A DNA stretch of 64,000 nt from JALYXV01 sp963733505 (GCA_963733505.1 CAVTDW010000005.1:1-64000); one strand, 5' to 3'; positions 26,183 through 35,764 are shown, counted from the stretch's first letter. Made by a program: numbers and translations. Notes: generated by a model from the letters alone, not told the origin.

Positions 26183-26752
26183 TTGTCTGCCCTCGCGCCC
26201 GCGCTCCACTGGTTCCCCCCTCGCCCCCAGCCGGGCTCGGCCGGAAGGGGCACTCGCCCGCCCCTTCCGGTTCGCCCGGGCGCATCCCGGGGAGGCTTTT
26301 CCCCAGCTGCTTTGGCAGTGATGGTCGAAGGTTTGGCGTCGGCCGTCAGCACCGATTCGCTCCCGCTGGTTCCCGGCGTACCCCGGCGCTACGCCAAGCT
26401 GCTGGCGACGGCGCAGTACGACGTTTGGCTCATCGCCTGGGCGGCCGGCGGGGCCATTGAGCTGCACGACCACGGCGGGTCGACCGGCGTGGCGCGGGTC
26501 ATCGAGGGCGAGCTCGTCGAGATGTACACCGACCTGACGGCGCGCCACCCGCTGCGCTCGGCCACAATCGGGGCAGGCGACTCGGTCGCCGTGGCCGCCA
26601 CCCGGGTGCACGAAGTGTGGAACCCAGGGCCGGGCCGGGCGCTGAGCGTGCACGCCTACTCACCGCCGTTGTCCACCATGACGTTCTTCGACCATCGGCC
26701 CGGCCATTTCCTCGAGCCGAGGCGCACCGAGCGGGGGGCGTTGGTCGGATGA
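26183..26752 (+). CDS. cysteine dioxygenase-like cupin
   Basis: This protein contains the bacterial cysteine dioxygenase cupin: 'YDVWLIAWAAGGAIELHDHG' with the HxH iron ligands, Glu in 'GVARVIEGELVEMY', and the third His in 'AATRVHEVWNPG', then 'SVHAYSPPLSTMTFF', whose Tyr is typical of the family. It would oxidise cysteine (or a related thiol) to the sulfinate with O2. A TTG at 26183 with GGGAGG upstream is the chosen start and gives a Pro/Arg-rich N-terminal extension of about 50 residues; a later start such as the ATG at 26321 cannot be excluded. Its stop overlaps the rhodanese start by four bases. Confidence 0.82.
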   Translation: MSALAPALHWFPPRPQPGSAGRGTRPPLPVRPGASRGGFSPAALAVMVEGLASAVSTDSLPLVPGVPRRYAKLLATAQYDVWLIAWAAGGAIELHDHGGSTGVARVIEGELVEMYTDLTARHPLRSATIGAGDSVAVAATRVHEVWNPGPGRALSVHAYSPPLSTMTFFDHRPGHFLEPRRTERGALVG

Positions 26753-27171
26753 GCCAGTCGGCAGTCGACCGCCTCCTGGCGCAGGCGCGCGGGATGCTTC
26801 CGGCTCGGCCGACAGCGGCCGACCTGCCCGGGCTGCGGGCTCGCGGCGCCCTGATTGTCGACACGCGGCCGATCGGTTTGCGCCAGCGCGACGGCGAACT
26901 GGACGGCGCCGTGGTGGTCGACCGCAACCAGCTCGAGTGGCGCCTCGACCCGACGTCGCCATACCGGATCCCCCAGATGACCGGCCCTGATCTCGAGATC
27001 GTCGTGGTGTGCGACGAGGGGTATGCCTCCAGCTTGGCGGCCGCGACCCTCCAGGGGCTGGGCCTGCACCGGGCGACCGACCTCGATGGCGGCTTCCAGG
27101 CGGTGCGGGCGCGGGCGGGGGCGCAGGCGCCAGCGCCTGGTCACGACGGCGTTGGCGTGGTGGGGGGCTGA
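26749..27171 (+). CDS. rhodanese-like domain protein paired with cysteine dioxygenase
   Basis: This 140-residue protein is a single rhodanese domain. 'LIVDTRPIGLRQRDGEL' and 'GAVVVDRNQLEWRLDP' form the N-terminal half, and the active-site loop is 'VVCDEGYASSLAAATL', with Cys in the sulfur-carrier position. 'ATDLDGGFQAV' closes the domain. Its ATG overlaps the stop of the cysteine dioxygenase-like gene (ATGA), so they are coupled. In many actinobacteria these two are neighbours, which suggests the rhodanese handles sulfane sulfur or sulfite arising from cysteine sulfinate breakdown. The last 15 residues are a disordered Ala/Pro/Gly tail. Confidence 0.88.
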   Translation: MSQSAVDRLLAQARGMLPARPTAADLPGLRARGALIVDTRPIGLRQRDGELDGAVVVDRNQLEWRLDPTSPYRIPQMTGPDLEIVVVCDEGYASSLAAATLQGLGLHRATDLDGGFQAVRARAGAQAPAPGHDGVGVVGG

Positions 27172-27253
27172 ACCGACCCTCCTGCCATCGTTCCTGCCGT
27201 AGCCCCCGCGGCGTGAGATGGTTGTGGGGAAGCAGAATCAGGAGGAGCGATCG

Positions 27254-28661
27254 ATGGCGTTGCACCGGTACGTCGCGGGCGAGGGTTCCGACGAGGAGCT
27301 CAGTGTTCGGCCGCAGTTCACCCAGTTCGGGGAGGTTGGCGCCTTACCCCGGTTCCGGATACCGCGCGACGGGATGCCCGCGGATTCCGCCTACCAGGTC
27401 GTCCATGACGAGCTCATGCTCGACGGGAACGCCCGCCTCAACCTGGCCACCTTCGTCACGACCTGGATGGAGCGCCAGGCCGAGCAGCTCATGGCCGAGT
27501 GCGCCGACAAGAACCTCATCGACAAGGACGAATATCCCCAAACGGCGGAGTTGGAGCGGCGCTGCGTCAACATCCTGGCCCACCTCTGGCACGCCTCGGG
27601 ACGTCACGGTGAGCAGGCGACGGGGTGTTCGACGTCGGGTTCCAGCGAGGCCTGCATGCTCGGTGGCATGGCGCTCAAGTGGCGGTGGCGGCAGCGGCTG
27701 GAGGCGGCCGGAGGTTACGACCTGGCCCGGCGACCGAACCTGGTGATGGGTTCCAATGTCCAGGTGTGTTGGGAGAAGTTCTGCCGCTACTGGGACGTCG
27801 AGATGCGTCTGGTACCGGTGAGTGCCGAGGCGACTCATCTCACGCCCGCCGGCGCCGTTGCCGCCTGCGACGAGAACACGATCGGCGTGATCGCCGTGTT
27901 GGGCTCGACGTATGACGGGGTGTACGAGCCGGTGGCCGAGATCGCGGCCGCGCTCGATGGCCTGGCGAAGGACCGGGGTATCGACGTGCCTATCCATGTC
28001 GACGGGGCGTCTGGCGCGATGGTGGCGCCGTTCCTCGACCCCGACCTGGAGTGGGACTTCCGCATTCCCCGGGTGCAGTCGATCAACGTGTCGGGCCACA
28101 AGTACGGGCTGGTGTACCCCGGCATCGGGTGGGTGGTCTGGCGGGACACGGCCGCCCTGCCCGACGAACTGGTTTTCAAGGTCGACTACCTGGGCGGCGA
28201 GATGCCCACGTTCACGCTCAACTTCTCCCGACCTGGGATCGCAGGTGGCGGTCCAGTACTACAACTTCATTCGGCTGGGCTTCAATGGTTTCAAGGCCGT
28301 GCAAGGCGCTTCACGCGAGGTGGCGCAGTATCTGGCTCACGCGATCGCCGGGATGGACGTGTTCGAGTTGGTGTCGGACGACTTTTGCATCCCGGCCTTC
28401 GCCTTTCGGCTGCGAGATCCGGACGCGTGCGGGTTCAGCGTGTTCGATGTTTCCGAGGCGCTGCGGGCATGGGGCTGGATCGTCCCCGCCTACAAGATGC
28501 CCCCGGCCATCGAGGATATGGCGGTCCTGCGAATCGTGGTTCGCAACGGTTTCGGGCGCAACCTGGCCGACGATCTGCTCGAGGATCTGGAGTTGGTGAT
28601 CAAGCGCCTGGAGGGCCGGCGTCACCTGACGACCGAGGAGCGGACCGGTTTCGCCCACTGA
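27254..28661 (+). CDS. gadB: glutamate decarboxylase (one frameshift)
   Basis: This PLP enzyme converts glutamate to GABA and CO2. 'GYDLARRPNLVMGSNVQVCW', 'IHVDGASGAMVAPFLDP' and the PLP-binding Lys283 in 'SINVSGHKYGLVYPGIGW' are typical of bacterial GadB. The frame breaks after 'LNFSRPG' and continues in the +1 frame with 'SQVAVQYYNFIRLGFNGF' to 'GRRHLTTEERTGFAH'. Removal of one G in the GGG near 28240 restores a full-length enzyme of about 468 residues, so this is probably an assembly error rather than a pseudogene. ATG at 27254 follows GGAGGAG. The antiporter that accompanies acid-resistance systems is not nearby, so the role may be GABA metabolism. Confidence 0.9.
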
Positions 28662-28667
28662 GCAGGG

Positions 28668-28770
28668 CGTCGTCGGGCGGGATGGTTTCGGGGCGGGCGT
28701 CGGGGCGGGCGTCCTGGCGTCGTCGGGCGTGTCGGGCGGGCCGGGCGTGTCGGGCGTGTCGGGCGGCCTC
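28668..28770. repeat. GC-rich short tandem repeat between gad and acyltransferase genes
   Basis: Imperfect copies of 'gggcgtgtc' / 'gggcgggcgtc' are repeated about ten times in the ~120-base gap. The tract ends 14 bases before the acyltransferase start. It has no coding character and is a likely length-variable or misassembly-prone site. Confidence 0.6.
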
Positions 28771-28783
28771 TAACATCACCGTG

Positions 28784-30169
28784 ATGCGGCGGGTCGCGGA
28801 CGAGGTGATGACTCGGCTGGCGTCGCTGCTGACGCATATCTTCTTCCGCCACGTCGAGGTGGAGGGCGCCGACAACCTGCCCCGGCATGGGCCGCTCGTG
28901 GTGGTCGCCAATCACTCCAATGGCCTCGTCGACGGGTTGTTGCTCATGACGACCCTTCGGCGCTATCCCAGATTCCTCGGAAAATCGACCTTGTTCCGGA
29001 TCATTCCCCTGCGTCCGTTCCTGAAGCTGGCCGGGGTGGTGCCGGTGTATCGGCGGTCCGACAATGACGGCGAGCACCAGGGAACCGATCGAAACGAGAC
29101 CACGTTCCGAACCTCGCGGCAACTGCTGGCGCGCGGCGGTGTCGTGGCGGTGTTCCCCGAGGGGATCAGCCACAACGAGCCGGCGTTGCAGCCATTGCGC
29201 ACCGGCGCCGCTCGCATCGCGCTGAGTGCCGCGGCCGACGAGGGCACCGACGGGTTGGCAACCGTCGCCGTCGGCCTGGTGTACGACGCCAAGGCCACCT
29301 TCCGCTCCCGGGCGCTGGTCAGGGTCGGAGTGCCCCGACCGGTGGCGCCGTGGGTGGATGCGTATCAGGAGGACCCGAGAGCGGCGGCGCGGGCGCTCAC
29401 CGACCAGATGGCTGAGCAGTTGCACGAGGTGGTCGCGACCTACCGTTCATGGCAGGACGCCGAGATGCTGGCTGCTATCGGGGACCTGGTCGTGACACCT
29501 GTGCCCGGTGGTGACGCCTCCCTAGCGGCGGCCGGGGCTGCTTCCGCAGCGGGTTCGGGGACGGCGCTGGCTGATCGGGAACGGGTGGCGGTCGCCTTGG
29601 CGTCAGTCGACCTCGACGGCACGGCGGCGGGCCGGCAGCTGAAGGAGGCTTACCGCGTCTACCAGCGGGACCTGGCGCTCATGGGCGTCACCGACGCCCT
29701 GGTCACGGCCCGCTACGGCCGTCACTATCAACGTGCATTGGCATGGTCGATGCTGAAAGTTGGACTGGCCCTCCCGCCGGGCCTGTTGGGCGTTGCCGTC
29801 CACGCCCTGCCGTACCAGGTGATGAAGCGGGTGGGCAGGCTTCCTCGCAACGAGAGTGTCAAGTCGACAGTGAAGCTGCTGGGTTGCTTTGCCCTGTTCA
29901 CCATCGAGTATCTGGCCATCGCCGAGGTGGTGCGGCGCAGGCGGGGCATCGTGGCCGGCGCAATCGCGTTCCTCGTGGGCCCGCTCAGCGGCTATGCCAC
30001 GTTGCGGTTGAGCGAGCGGGCCAAGTCGGTGGGCGGGTTGATCGAGGGGGCCAACGTCGTCCGCTCCCGGCAGATGGTGCTGCCCACGGTGCTCAACCAC
30101 CGCGCCGAGGTGGTGCGCCAAGCCTGTGCGCTGGTCAGCTGTTCGCCGGGTGTACCCGCGACCGCCTGA
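28784..30169 (+). CDS. PlsC-family acyltransferase with C-terminal membrane domain
   Basis: This 461-residue protein has a glycerol-phosphate acyltransferase domain in its first half: block I 'VVVANHSNGLVDGLLLM' (NHxxxxD), block II 'KLAGVVPVYRR', block III 'VAVFPEGISHNEPAL' and block IV 'LVYDAKATFRSRALV'. It would acylate lysophosphatidic acid or a related acceptor at the membrane. The C-terminal ~200 residues hold a charged region and three hydrophobic segments ('LAWSMLKVGLALPPGLLGVA', 'LLGCFALFTIEYLAIAEVV', 'GIVAGAIAFLVGPLSGYATL'), a layout seen in larger PlsC-like proteins. ATG at 28784 is chosen; GTG three bases earlier is possible. It stands alone, so the acceptor is unknown. Confidence 0.85.
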   Translation: MRRVADEVMTRLASLLTHIFFRHVEVEGADNLPRHGPLVVVANHSNGLVDGLLLMTTLRRYPRFLGKSTLFRIIPLRPFLKLAGVVPVYRRSDNDGEHQGTDRNETTFRTSRQLLARGGVVAVFPEGISHNEPALQPLRTGAARIALSAAADEGTDGLATVAVGLVYDAKATFRSRALVRVGVPRPVAPWVDAYQEDPRAAARALTDQMAEQLHEVVATYRSWQDAEMLAAIGDLVVTPVPGGDASLAAAGAASAAGSGTALADRERVAVALASVDLDGTAAGRQLKEAYRVYQRDLALMGVTDALVTARYGRHYQRALAWSMLKVGLALPPGLLGVAVHALPYQVMKRVGRLPRNESVKSTVKLLGCFALFTIEYLAIAEVVRRRRGIVAGAIAFLVGPLSGYATLRLSERAKSVGGLIEGANVVRSRQMVLPTVLNHRAEVVRQACALVSCSPGVPATA

Positions 30170-30187
30170 TCGGTCCCGCCGTTGACG

Positions 30188-30255
30188 CCGCGAACCGGTC
30201 TTCGCGGCGAACCGGTCTTCGCGGCGAACCGGTGGCGGCGCGAACCGGTGGCGCC
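30188..30255. repeat. four tandem ~17-bp repeats with GAACCGGT cores
   Basis: Just after the acyltransferase stop, four consecutive copies of about 17 bp share the core 'cgaaccggt' (the first two intervals end in 'cttcg', the last two in 'ggcgg/ggcgcc'). ACCGGT is itself palindromic, so each copy can pair with the others. The gap to the next gene is about 150 bases and holds nothing else recognised. Confidence 0.7.
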
Positions 30256-30317
30256 CAGGTCGATGTTGCTGACCGAAAGGCGCCACCGGCCGGTGCCGCA
30301 AGCAGGTAGAAGGGGGA

Positions 30318-30719
30318 CTACCCGCTGTACTGCCAGGCCGGCTGCGTGGCCTGACGCCTTGGGCTGTACTGGTAGTTCGTGATGAGGCTGACCGCCAGCA
30401 CAGCAACTCCTGCGACGACATAGAAGAAGGTAAGGGCGGGGTCGCCGTTCGCGAAGTTCAGGGCGAACGGAGCCGCCAGGAGCAGCAGGGCGGCGAGGTA
30501 GTCACCGGCGGAGTGAACCGTGAACGGCAGGACCTTGACGACGCCCAACGGATACCGCGTCAGCATGCTTACCGCCAAGACGGTGGCGCCAACCACGACA
30601 CCGGTGGCGGTGGCGCCAGGTGAGGCATGAACAGCGAGAGCGACGACGATGAGCGACAGTCCCACGGCGTAGTCGGCAATGGCGTGCAGCCATGCCGGAA
30701 GCAACCGAACGAGCGACAT
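30318..30719 (-). CDS. small four-helix membrane protein with internal duplication
   Basis: This 133-residue protein has four hydrophobic helices and two similar halves. 'LPAWLHAIADYAVGLSLIVV' matches 'LPFTVHSAGDYLAALLLLAA', and 'VVVGATVLAVSMLTRYPLG' matches 'YVVAGVAVLAVSLITNYQYS'. The tandem two-helix pattern resembles SPW-repeat membrane proteins, although the SPW motif itself is not conserved. It is probably a small cytoplasmic-membrane protein of unknown role. The ATG start at 30719 gives a short cytoplasmic N terminus. It is transcribed in the same direction as the hypothetical gene upstream, 46 bases away. Confidence 0.7.
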   Translation of the reverse strand: MSLVRLLPAWLHAIADYAVGLSLIVVALAVHASPGATATGVVVGATVLAVSMLTRYPLGVVKVLPFTVHSAGDYLAALLLLAAPFALNFANGDPALTFFYVVAGVAVLAVSLITNYQYSPRRQATQPAWQYSG

Positions 30720-30765
30720 TTTCCTCTTCTCTTTCCTTGTCGAGCGGCACCTCTGCGGTGCATCG

Positions 30766-31635
30766 TCAAGTGTTCGAGACGCTGCCCCATCTCGGATGAT
30801 GGTTGCCCCCAAGGTCAAGTTGTCGGAGAACGCGGCGCAGTTTCTTGGCGGCCGCGGGCTCGATGCAGGCGGTGACCTCCTCGACCAGGTTCGTGATGCC
30901 CGAGAACGCGAGCAGCGTCCGCGACAAGACGCCTTCGTCCATCCAACCCGACGTACCTGGGGGGAGAAGGTCCGCCAGCCAGCCAGGCGCCGCAGCCTGC
31001 TCGGCCAGGTAGGTCCAGGACCACGTGTCGGCAACCATGCGCAGTATCCGGACAAGTTCGGCGTAGGGAATTGTAAGACCGCCCTCCGCGGCCACCTGGA
31101 TCGCCGGGTGCTCCCCAATCACGGCGGACCAGGGAAGGGGGTGGTCCGCCCGTTCGGCGAGGCGCCGGACGTTGCTGAGCCATAAGTAGGCCAGGAAGCG
31201 GCTGGTCGACTCCTCCGGCGGCGACGTTGGAAGCAGGAACGCCCGCCGGATGTAGTCGAGGATCCGGCCGACGGTTGGCGCCTCATCGATCAGGATGGTG
31301 GGGCCGTCGCGGAGGTAGCCGGCCACCTCACCGGAGCGGCTCACGAGGCAAACGACACGGCATCGACGACGTCCGTCAGGACCGAGCAGGGCTCGGCCGG
31401 TCGGCGTTCCCTCCGCGAGACTGTGGGCCCAGCCGTAGCCGACGGTAACGATTGCATGGCAGTCGGGTGGTGCAACGAAGCCGGCCAGGGCTTCGACGGT
31501 GGAGTGCCAGCGCACCTGTTCGGGTTCGTCCAGGCAGCCCACGATCTCGGCCCAGGCCGCCTGGGCGTCGGTCGGTGCGATGGACTCGATGCTTTGGGCG
31601 AGGACGGTCAGGGTGTCACTGCGAGTGGTGGTCAC
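30766..31635 (-). CDS. conserved-looking hypothetical protein
   Basis: This 289-residue protein starts at GTG and was not recognised. It is soluble, balanced in composition and has clean codon usage, so it is very likely real. Visible features are 'GFVAPPDCHAIVTVGYGWAH' (residues 51-70), a hydrophobic core 'RRCRVVCLVSRSGEVAGYL', and a helical C-terminal half ('LVRILRMVADTWSWTYLAEQ'). There is no signal peptide or membrane segment. It lies between aspS (73 bases upstream) and the small membrane protein on the same strand, so it may be co-transcribed with either. No function is proposed. Confidence 0.6.
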   Translation of the reverse strand: MTTTRSDTLTVLAQSIESIAPTDAQAAWAEIVGCLDEPEQVRWHSTVEALAGFVAPPDCHAIVTVGYGWAHSLAEGTPTGRALLGPDGRRRCRVVCLVSRSGEVAGYLRDGPTILIDEAPTVGRILDYIRRAFLLPTSPPEESTSRFLAYLWLSNVRRLAERADHPLPWSAVIGEHPAIQVAAEGGLTIPYAELVRILRMVADTWSWTYLAEQAAAPGWLADLLPPGTSGWMDEGVLSRTLLAFSGITNLVEEVTACIEPAAAKKLRRVLRQLDLGGNHHPRWGSVSNT

Positions 31636-31708
31636 ACCCTGTCCATGCCGCGGCAGGAGCGGCCGACGCGGCCGGAGCGAGCGGCCCCAGCCGGCGCCGG
31701 GCGGGGTG

Positions 31709-33586
31709 CTAGCTCGGTGCGGCCGGTGGCACCACCCGGAGGTGGAGCTCCTTCAGTTGCTGGTCGCTGACCTCGCTGGGCGCGCCCATCAGGAGGTCGC
31801 GGGCGCTCTGGTTGAGCGGGAAGGCGATGACCTCGCGTAGGTTCGCCTGGTCGAGGAGCAACATGAGAAGGCGGTCGAATCCGGGCGCGATCCCTGCATG
31901 GGGCGGGGCGCCGTAGTGGAATGCCTGCCACAGCGCCGGGAACGACTGCTGCACCCGCTCGAGGCCGTAGCCGGCGATGGCGAATGCGGCCTCCATCACC
32001 TCGGGTTGGTGGTTACGTACCGCTCCCGATGACAGCTCGAGGCCGTTGCACACCAGGTCGTACTGGAACGCCAGGATGTCACCAGGGTCTTTGGTCTTCA
32101 ACGCCTCCAACCCTCCCTGGGGCATGGAGAACGGGTTGTGCGAGAAATCCCAGTCGCGGGTCTCGTCGTTCCACTCGTACATCGGGAAGTCAGTGATCCA
32201 GCAAAACGCCAGCTCGTCTGGGTCAGCCAGCCCTAGTTCCCTCCCGATGGCGCTTCGCTGTGCCCCGAGCGGCTGGCTGGCCTTGTGCGGCGGACCCACG
32301 GTGGTCAAGACGGCGTCGCCAGGTAGGGCGCCAACCGCTTCGACGATCGTCTGCACTTCGTCGTCGGTCAACTTGCGGGCCAGTGGACCCTTCGCCGGAA
32401 CCTTCGGTTGCTCGTCAGCCCGGGTGGGCGATCCGTCCCCGTCGGCGGGTGGGTCCTCCAGTTGCAGCCAGCTCCCGATGACACCGGACTTGCTGGCCGC
32501 CTCGGCAAAGGTGTCGAACCATCGGCGGGGGCGGGGACCGCCCGCCGGTACCCGCAGGGCCCGGATGGCATGACCCTTGTCCTGGGCGAGCTGGAACATA
32601 GGCAGTTCCGTTGCGCCACCCAAGGTGGCGGTGAGGTCGGCGATGGCCAAGTCGAAGCGCAGGTCGGGTTTGTCAGTGCCGTAGCGGGTCACGGCATCGG
32701 CATACGTCAGGCGGGGGAAGGGTGCCTTGGCCCGCTTGACCGGCGCCAGGCCGGCTCCCGGCAGTTCGGTGACGACGTGCACCATCAACTGCTCGACCTC
32801 GTCGAACACGTCCTCCTGGGTGGCGAAGGCCATCTCCAGGTCGATCTGATAGAACTCGCCCGGGCTGCGATCGGCCCGTGACGCCTCGTCTCGGAAACAC
32901 GGCGCGATCTGGAAGTAACGCTCGATCCCGCCGACCATGAGCAGCTGCTTGAACTGCTGTGGTGCTTGGGGGAGGGCGTAGAACTCGCCGGGGTACAGCC
33001 GGCTGGGGACGAGGAAATCCCGGGCGCCCTCGGGGCTGCTGGCGGTGAGGATCGGCGTGGTGATCTCCAGGAAGCCGCGGTCCGAAAGGTGGGTGCGGAC
33101 CAGCTGGGCCAGCCGCGCCCGTGCCTGGAGCCGGGCGACGACTGGGCCGCGACGCAAGTCGAGGTACCGGTACCGCAGCCGCGCCTCCTCGGAGATCTCC
33201 GCCGCCGGGTCGATCGGGAACGGAAGGACGTCCGCGACCGACAGCACCTCGACCGAGTCGACCGCCAGCTCGACGGTGCCGGTGGCCAGCTTCGGGTTGA
33301 AGTCCTTTTGGTCGCGAGCGACGATCTCGCCCTCGACGCTGATGACGCTCTCAAGGCGTAGCCGGCTCAGCGTGTCGAATCCGGCCCGGTCAGGGTGCGA
33401 GACCAACTGCAGCACGCCGCCTGTGTCGCGCAGGTCGATGAACAACAGGCCGCCGTGATCGCGTTTGGCACCGATCCACCCGGCTAGACGGAGCCGCTGG
33501 CCCACGTGGCCCTCGGAGACGTCGCCCGCGCGGATGGCGCGGTAGGCGTTCTGGGCCAAGGGAGGGTGCGGCAGGCGATCGGTCAC
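31709..33586 (-). CDS. aspS: aspartyl-tRNA synthetase, bacterial type
   Basis: This class II synthetase charges tRNA-Asp (and tRNA-Asn in organisms without AsnRS). The N-terminal OB fold has 'RLAGWIGAKRDHGGLLFIDL'. Motif 1 lies around 'TPILTASSPEGARDFLVPS', motif 2 at 'IAPCFRDEASRADRSPGEFY' and motif 3 at 'PPHAGIAPGFDRLLMLLL'. The bacterial GAD insertion is between motifs 2 and 3, with a Gly/Asp/Pro-rich loop ('DPPADGDGSPTRADEQP') that is longer than usual. The GTG at 33586 gives 625 residues; the preceding open codons are not family-like. It is monocistronic, followed by the hypothetical gene. Confidence 0.95.
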   Translation of the reverse strand: MTDRLPHPPLAQNAYRAIRAGDVSEGHVGQRLRLAGWIGAKRDHGGLLFIDLRDTGGVLQLVSHPDRAGFDTLSRLRLESVISVEGEIVARDQKDFNPKLATGTVELAVDSVEVLSVADVLPFPIDPAAEISEEARLRYRYLDLRRGPVVARLQARARLAQLVRTHLSDRGFLEITTPILTASSPEGARDFLVPSRLYPGEFYALPQAPQQFKQLLMVGGIERYFQIAPCFRDEASRADRSPGEFYQIDLEMAFATQEDVFDEVEQLMVHVVTELPGAGLAPVKRAKAPFPRLTYADAVTRYGTDKPDLRFDLAIADLTATLGGATELPMFQLAQDKGHAIRALRVPAGGPRPRRWFDTFAEAASKSGVIGSWLQLEDPPADGDGSPTRADEQPKVPAKGPLARKLTDDEVQTIVEAVGALPGDAVLTTVGPPHKASQPLGAQRSAIGRELGLADPDELAFCWITDFPMYEWNDETRDWDFSHNPFSMPQGGLEALKTKDPGDILAFQYDLVCNGLELSSGAVRNHQPEVMEAAFAIAGYGLERVQQSFPALWQAFHYGAPPHAGIAPGFDRLLMLLLDQANLREVIAFPLNQSARDLLMGAPSEVSDQQLKELHLRVVPPAAPS

Positions 33587-33692
33587 GGTGACGATGAGGC
33601 TACAGGCGATCGTCCGCCCGAAGGCCCACGCCAAACGCGCCGGGCGGCTCAGTCAATCGGTGGCCCCGGGCGTCCGGGGCGGTCCGGGCGCG

Positions 33693-33725
33693 AATGAGGC
33701 CCCCGCACTGGGCGGGGGCCTCATT
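33693..33725. terminator. bidirectional terminator-like hairpin
   Basis: A perfect 14-bp stem (AATGAGGCCCCCGC / GCGGGGGCCTCATT) with a 5-base loop ends 22 bases after the stop of the LAxTG-anchored protein gene on the minus strand. Its A/T-rich base and symmetrical stem make it a good intrinsic terminator in either direction. It sits 107 bases upstream of aspS and should stop read-through from the surface protein gene. Confidence 0.8.
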
Positions 33726-33747
33726 TACCAACTACAGGTTCTTGGTG

Positions 33748-35533
33748 CTACGGAGTGTTTCGAACCCGACGCAGCACCCGGTGGGTGGCAGCAGCCAGGA
33801 TCAACAGGCCGGCGGCGATCCAGGGAAGCATGGGTCCGGTACCAGTGGTAGCCAGGCCCGACCCGGCCGCGGTGACCTGCGGAGCAATCAGCGTGACGGA
33901 GCCGCCGATGATGGAGTTCGCCACCGAACCGATTGCCGTGGCGACGCCGGTGGCGCCACCGGTGCAGTTACCGAGGCCGGCAGTCACATTGGCGGTGTCC
34001 TGAAGCACACCCGCCGCAGATCCGGCCGGGATGCTCACGCTGATCGACAGTGGGATGGGCGGATCACCGGGGTGGTACGTCCCGAGACTGGCCCAGGTGA
34101 TCGTCCCTGTGGAGGCGTTGTAGGTACCGCCGTTGCTGATGCTGTTGATGGTGAACGTCGGGCTACCGGAGTTGACCGAGATCTTGTCGGTCGCCTTGAT
34201 GCCGGTCAGGTCGCAGGTCGAGTCGTTCAGAGCGGTGCTCGTCGCCGGGATCAGGATGGTCCAGGTGAAGGTGCTGCCAGCCTGAACCACTGCGGGATTC
34301 GCAACCTTGGCCACCGGAACGGTGCAGGCGATCGCACCATTGGGCAGCGCCACTTCGGATTCGACATGTCCCAACCGAACGTCTGCGACGGTCAGGGCAG
34401 GCAGCGGAGGAGCGAGCGGTGCGCCCAAGGAGGCGTTGATGGCCAACAGGTCGTAGGTGACCGATGTCGAACCAGCTATCGCTCCCGGAAGGGCCTTCGC
34501 GACGCCCACATCGATGCTCAGGTGGACGCCCAACGCAGCCAAGGTGGTGTTGAGGAGAGACCCAGTCCCGAGCAGCGGCGTTGATGATGCCTTGCAGCAG
34601 GCTCAACTTGACGTTGGCGATCGTCGTGGTGACGCCGGCGACCGTCAGGTCGATCTTCACGAGGGGATCGTTGGTGGGCAACGTCACCTTCGAGTTGCCC
34701 TCACCATCGGTGAAGGTCGAAACGGTGAACGGGGAGTCCGGGCCATCGCCCTGCACCGTGACCGCCAACTGGACCGAGGTGCCGAGGTTGACCGTCAGCG
34801 GCGTGATGATCTCCTGGACCGTGTTCATGAGGCCGAAGGTGCCGTCTGCGTTGGCAACCAGATCGGTCCGGGTCCGGGACTGAGCCGCCTGCGTACCAGA
34901 AGCGCCGGTACCGGACACCAGCGGCGGGGCCTGCCCCACCACCGAGGTCGGCGACGATGCGTCACCTTCGCCGTAGGCCAGTGGTTGGCCGACCGGGCAG
35001 AAGGTCGAGTTGTACGCGGCCGCGGCCTTCCCGGTCAGGAGGCCGGTCGTGAGGATTCCCGGGATGTTCAGCGGGATGGCCGTCTTGGTGATGAGCCCGC
35101 TCGGCGGAGCGGCGTGCGCCTCGGCGATACCCAGCTTGAGCTGGTTGGCCTGAGCCGCGCTCAGGCCAAGTCCGACCTCAAGTCCGGAACCCCGCCCGTA
35201 GGCGTTGGCGGCGTTGGCGGTTTGATCGCTCTGCACGACCGCACCCGTGACAGGTGAAACCATCGCGGCACCGAGGCCGCCTCCGGCCGCAGTGTTCGCC
35301 GAGAAGGCCTGTTCCACCTTCGCCAATGTCGACGCGCCCGACGACACCGCGCTGAGGTGGACCTCACTTCCTGTGCCATAGGCCAAGAAGGCGGCGCGTG
35401 AGAACGGCACCCCGGCGGCGGCCAAGGCCCGGGGTTGGGCCGACGCGTTCACCGCCGGAACCACCCCTACCGAGGCCATGGTGAGAACCGCAGTCCCCAT
35501 CAGCGCCAAACCTCGCTTGCGAAATCGAATCAT
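33748..35533 (-). CDS. secreted surface protein with LAxTG sortase signal (one frameshift)
   Basis: The protein starts at ATG (GAGGAGG nine bases upstream) with a signal peptide ('MGTAVLTMASVGVVPAVNAS'). The N-terminal ~320 residues are Ala/Gly/Thr-rich without a known domain. A beta-sandwich region resembling DUF11-type repeats follows ('GSTFTWTILIPATSTALNDS'), then 'GLATTGTG', a membrane helix 'LPWIAAGLLILAAATHRVL' and a basic tail 'RRVRN'. LATTG plus helix plus Arg tail is the LAxTG sorting signal recognised by class E sortases, so the protein should be covalently anchored to the cell wall. The two parts are in different frames; one extra base near 34575 explains this. No sortase is in the window. 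Function is otherwise unknown. Confidence 0.75.
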
Positions 35534-35764
35534 CTGTTGCAGCCTCCTCAGTTACCGGTCGTAATCCGGATACAACGAAAAACGACTCCGCTTCACAGCG
35601 CGAACGCCACGGGACCTATCCCCATGTGTGGCACGCCTCACACGTTGCCCGTCCATGTCCATACCGATGCATCTCTTTGTCCGTCTTGTAGTCCGTCTTG
35701 TCACATCTGCCTTCATCAGCGTTTGTGCAGCGTTGTGCGGCGATTTACGGCCGATCGGCACACC

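Noticed and set aside
35534..35764. Small minus-strand frame upstream of the LAxTG protein gene
   Set aside because: Composition is Arg/Thr-rich without a ribosome site or family match; better read as the 230-base upstream region of the surface protein gene.
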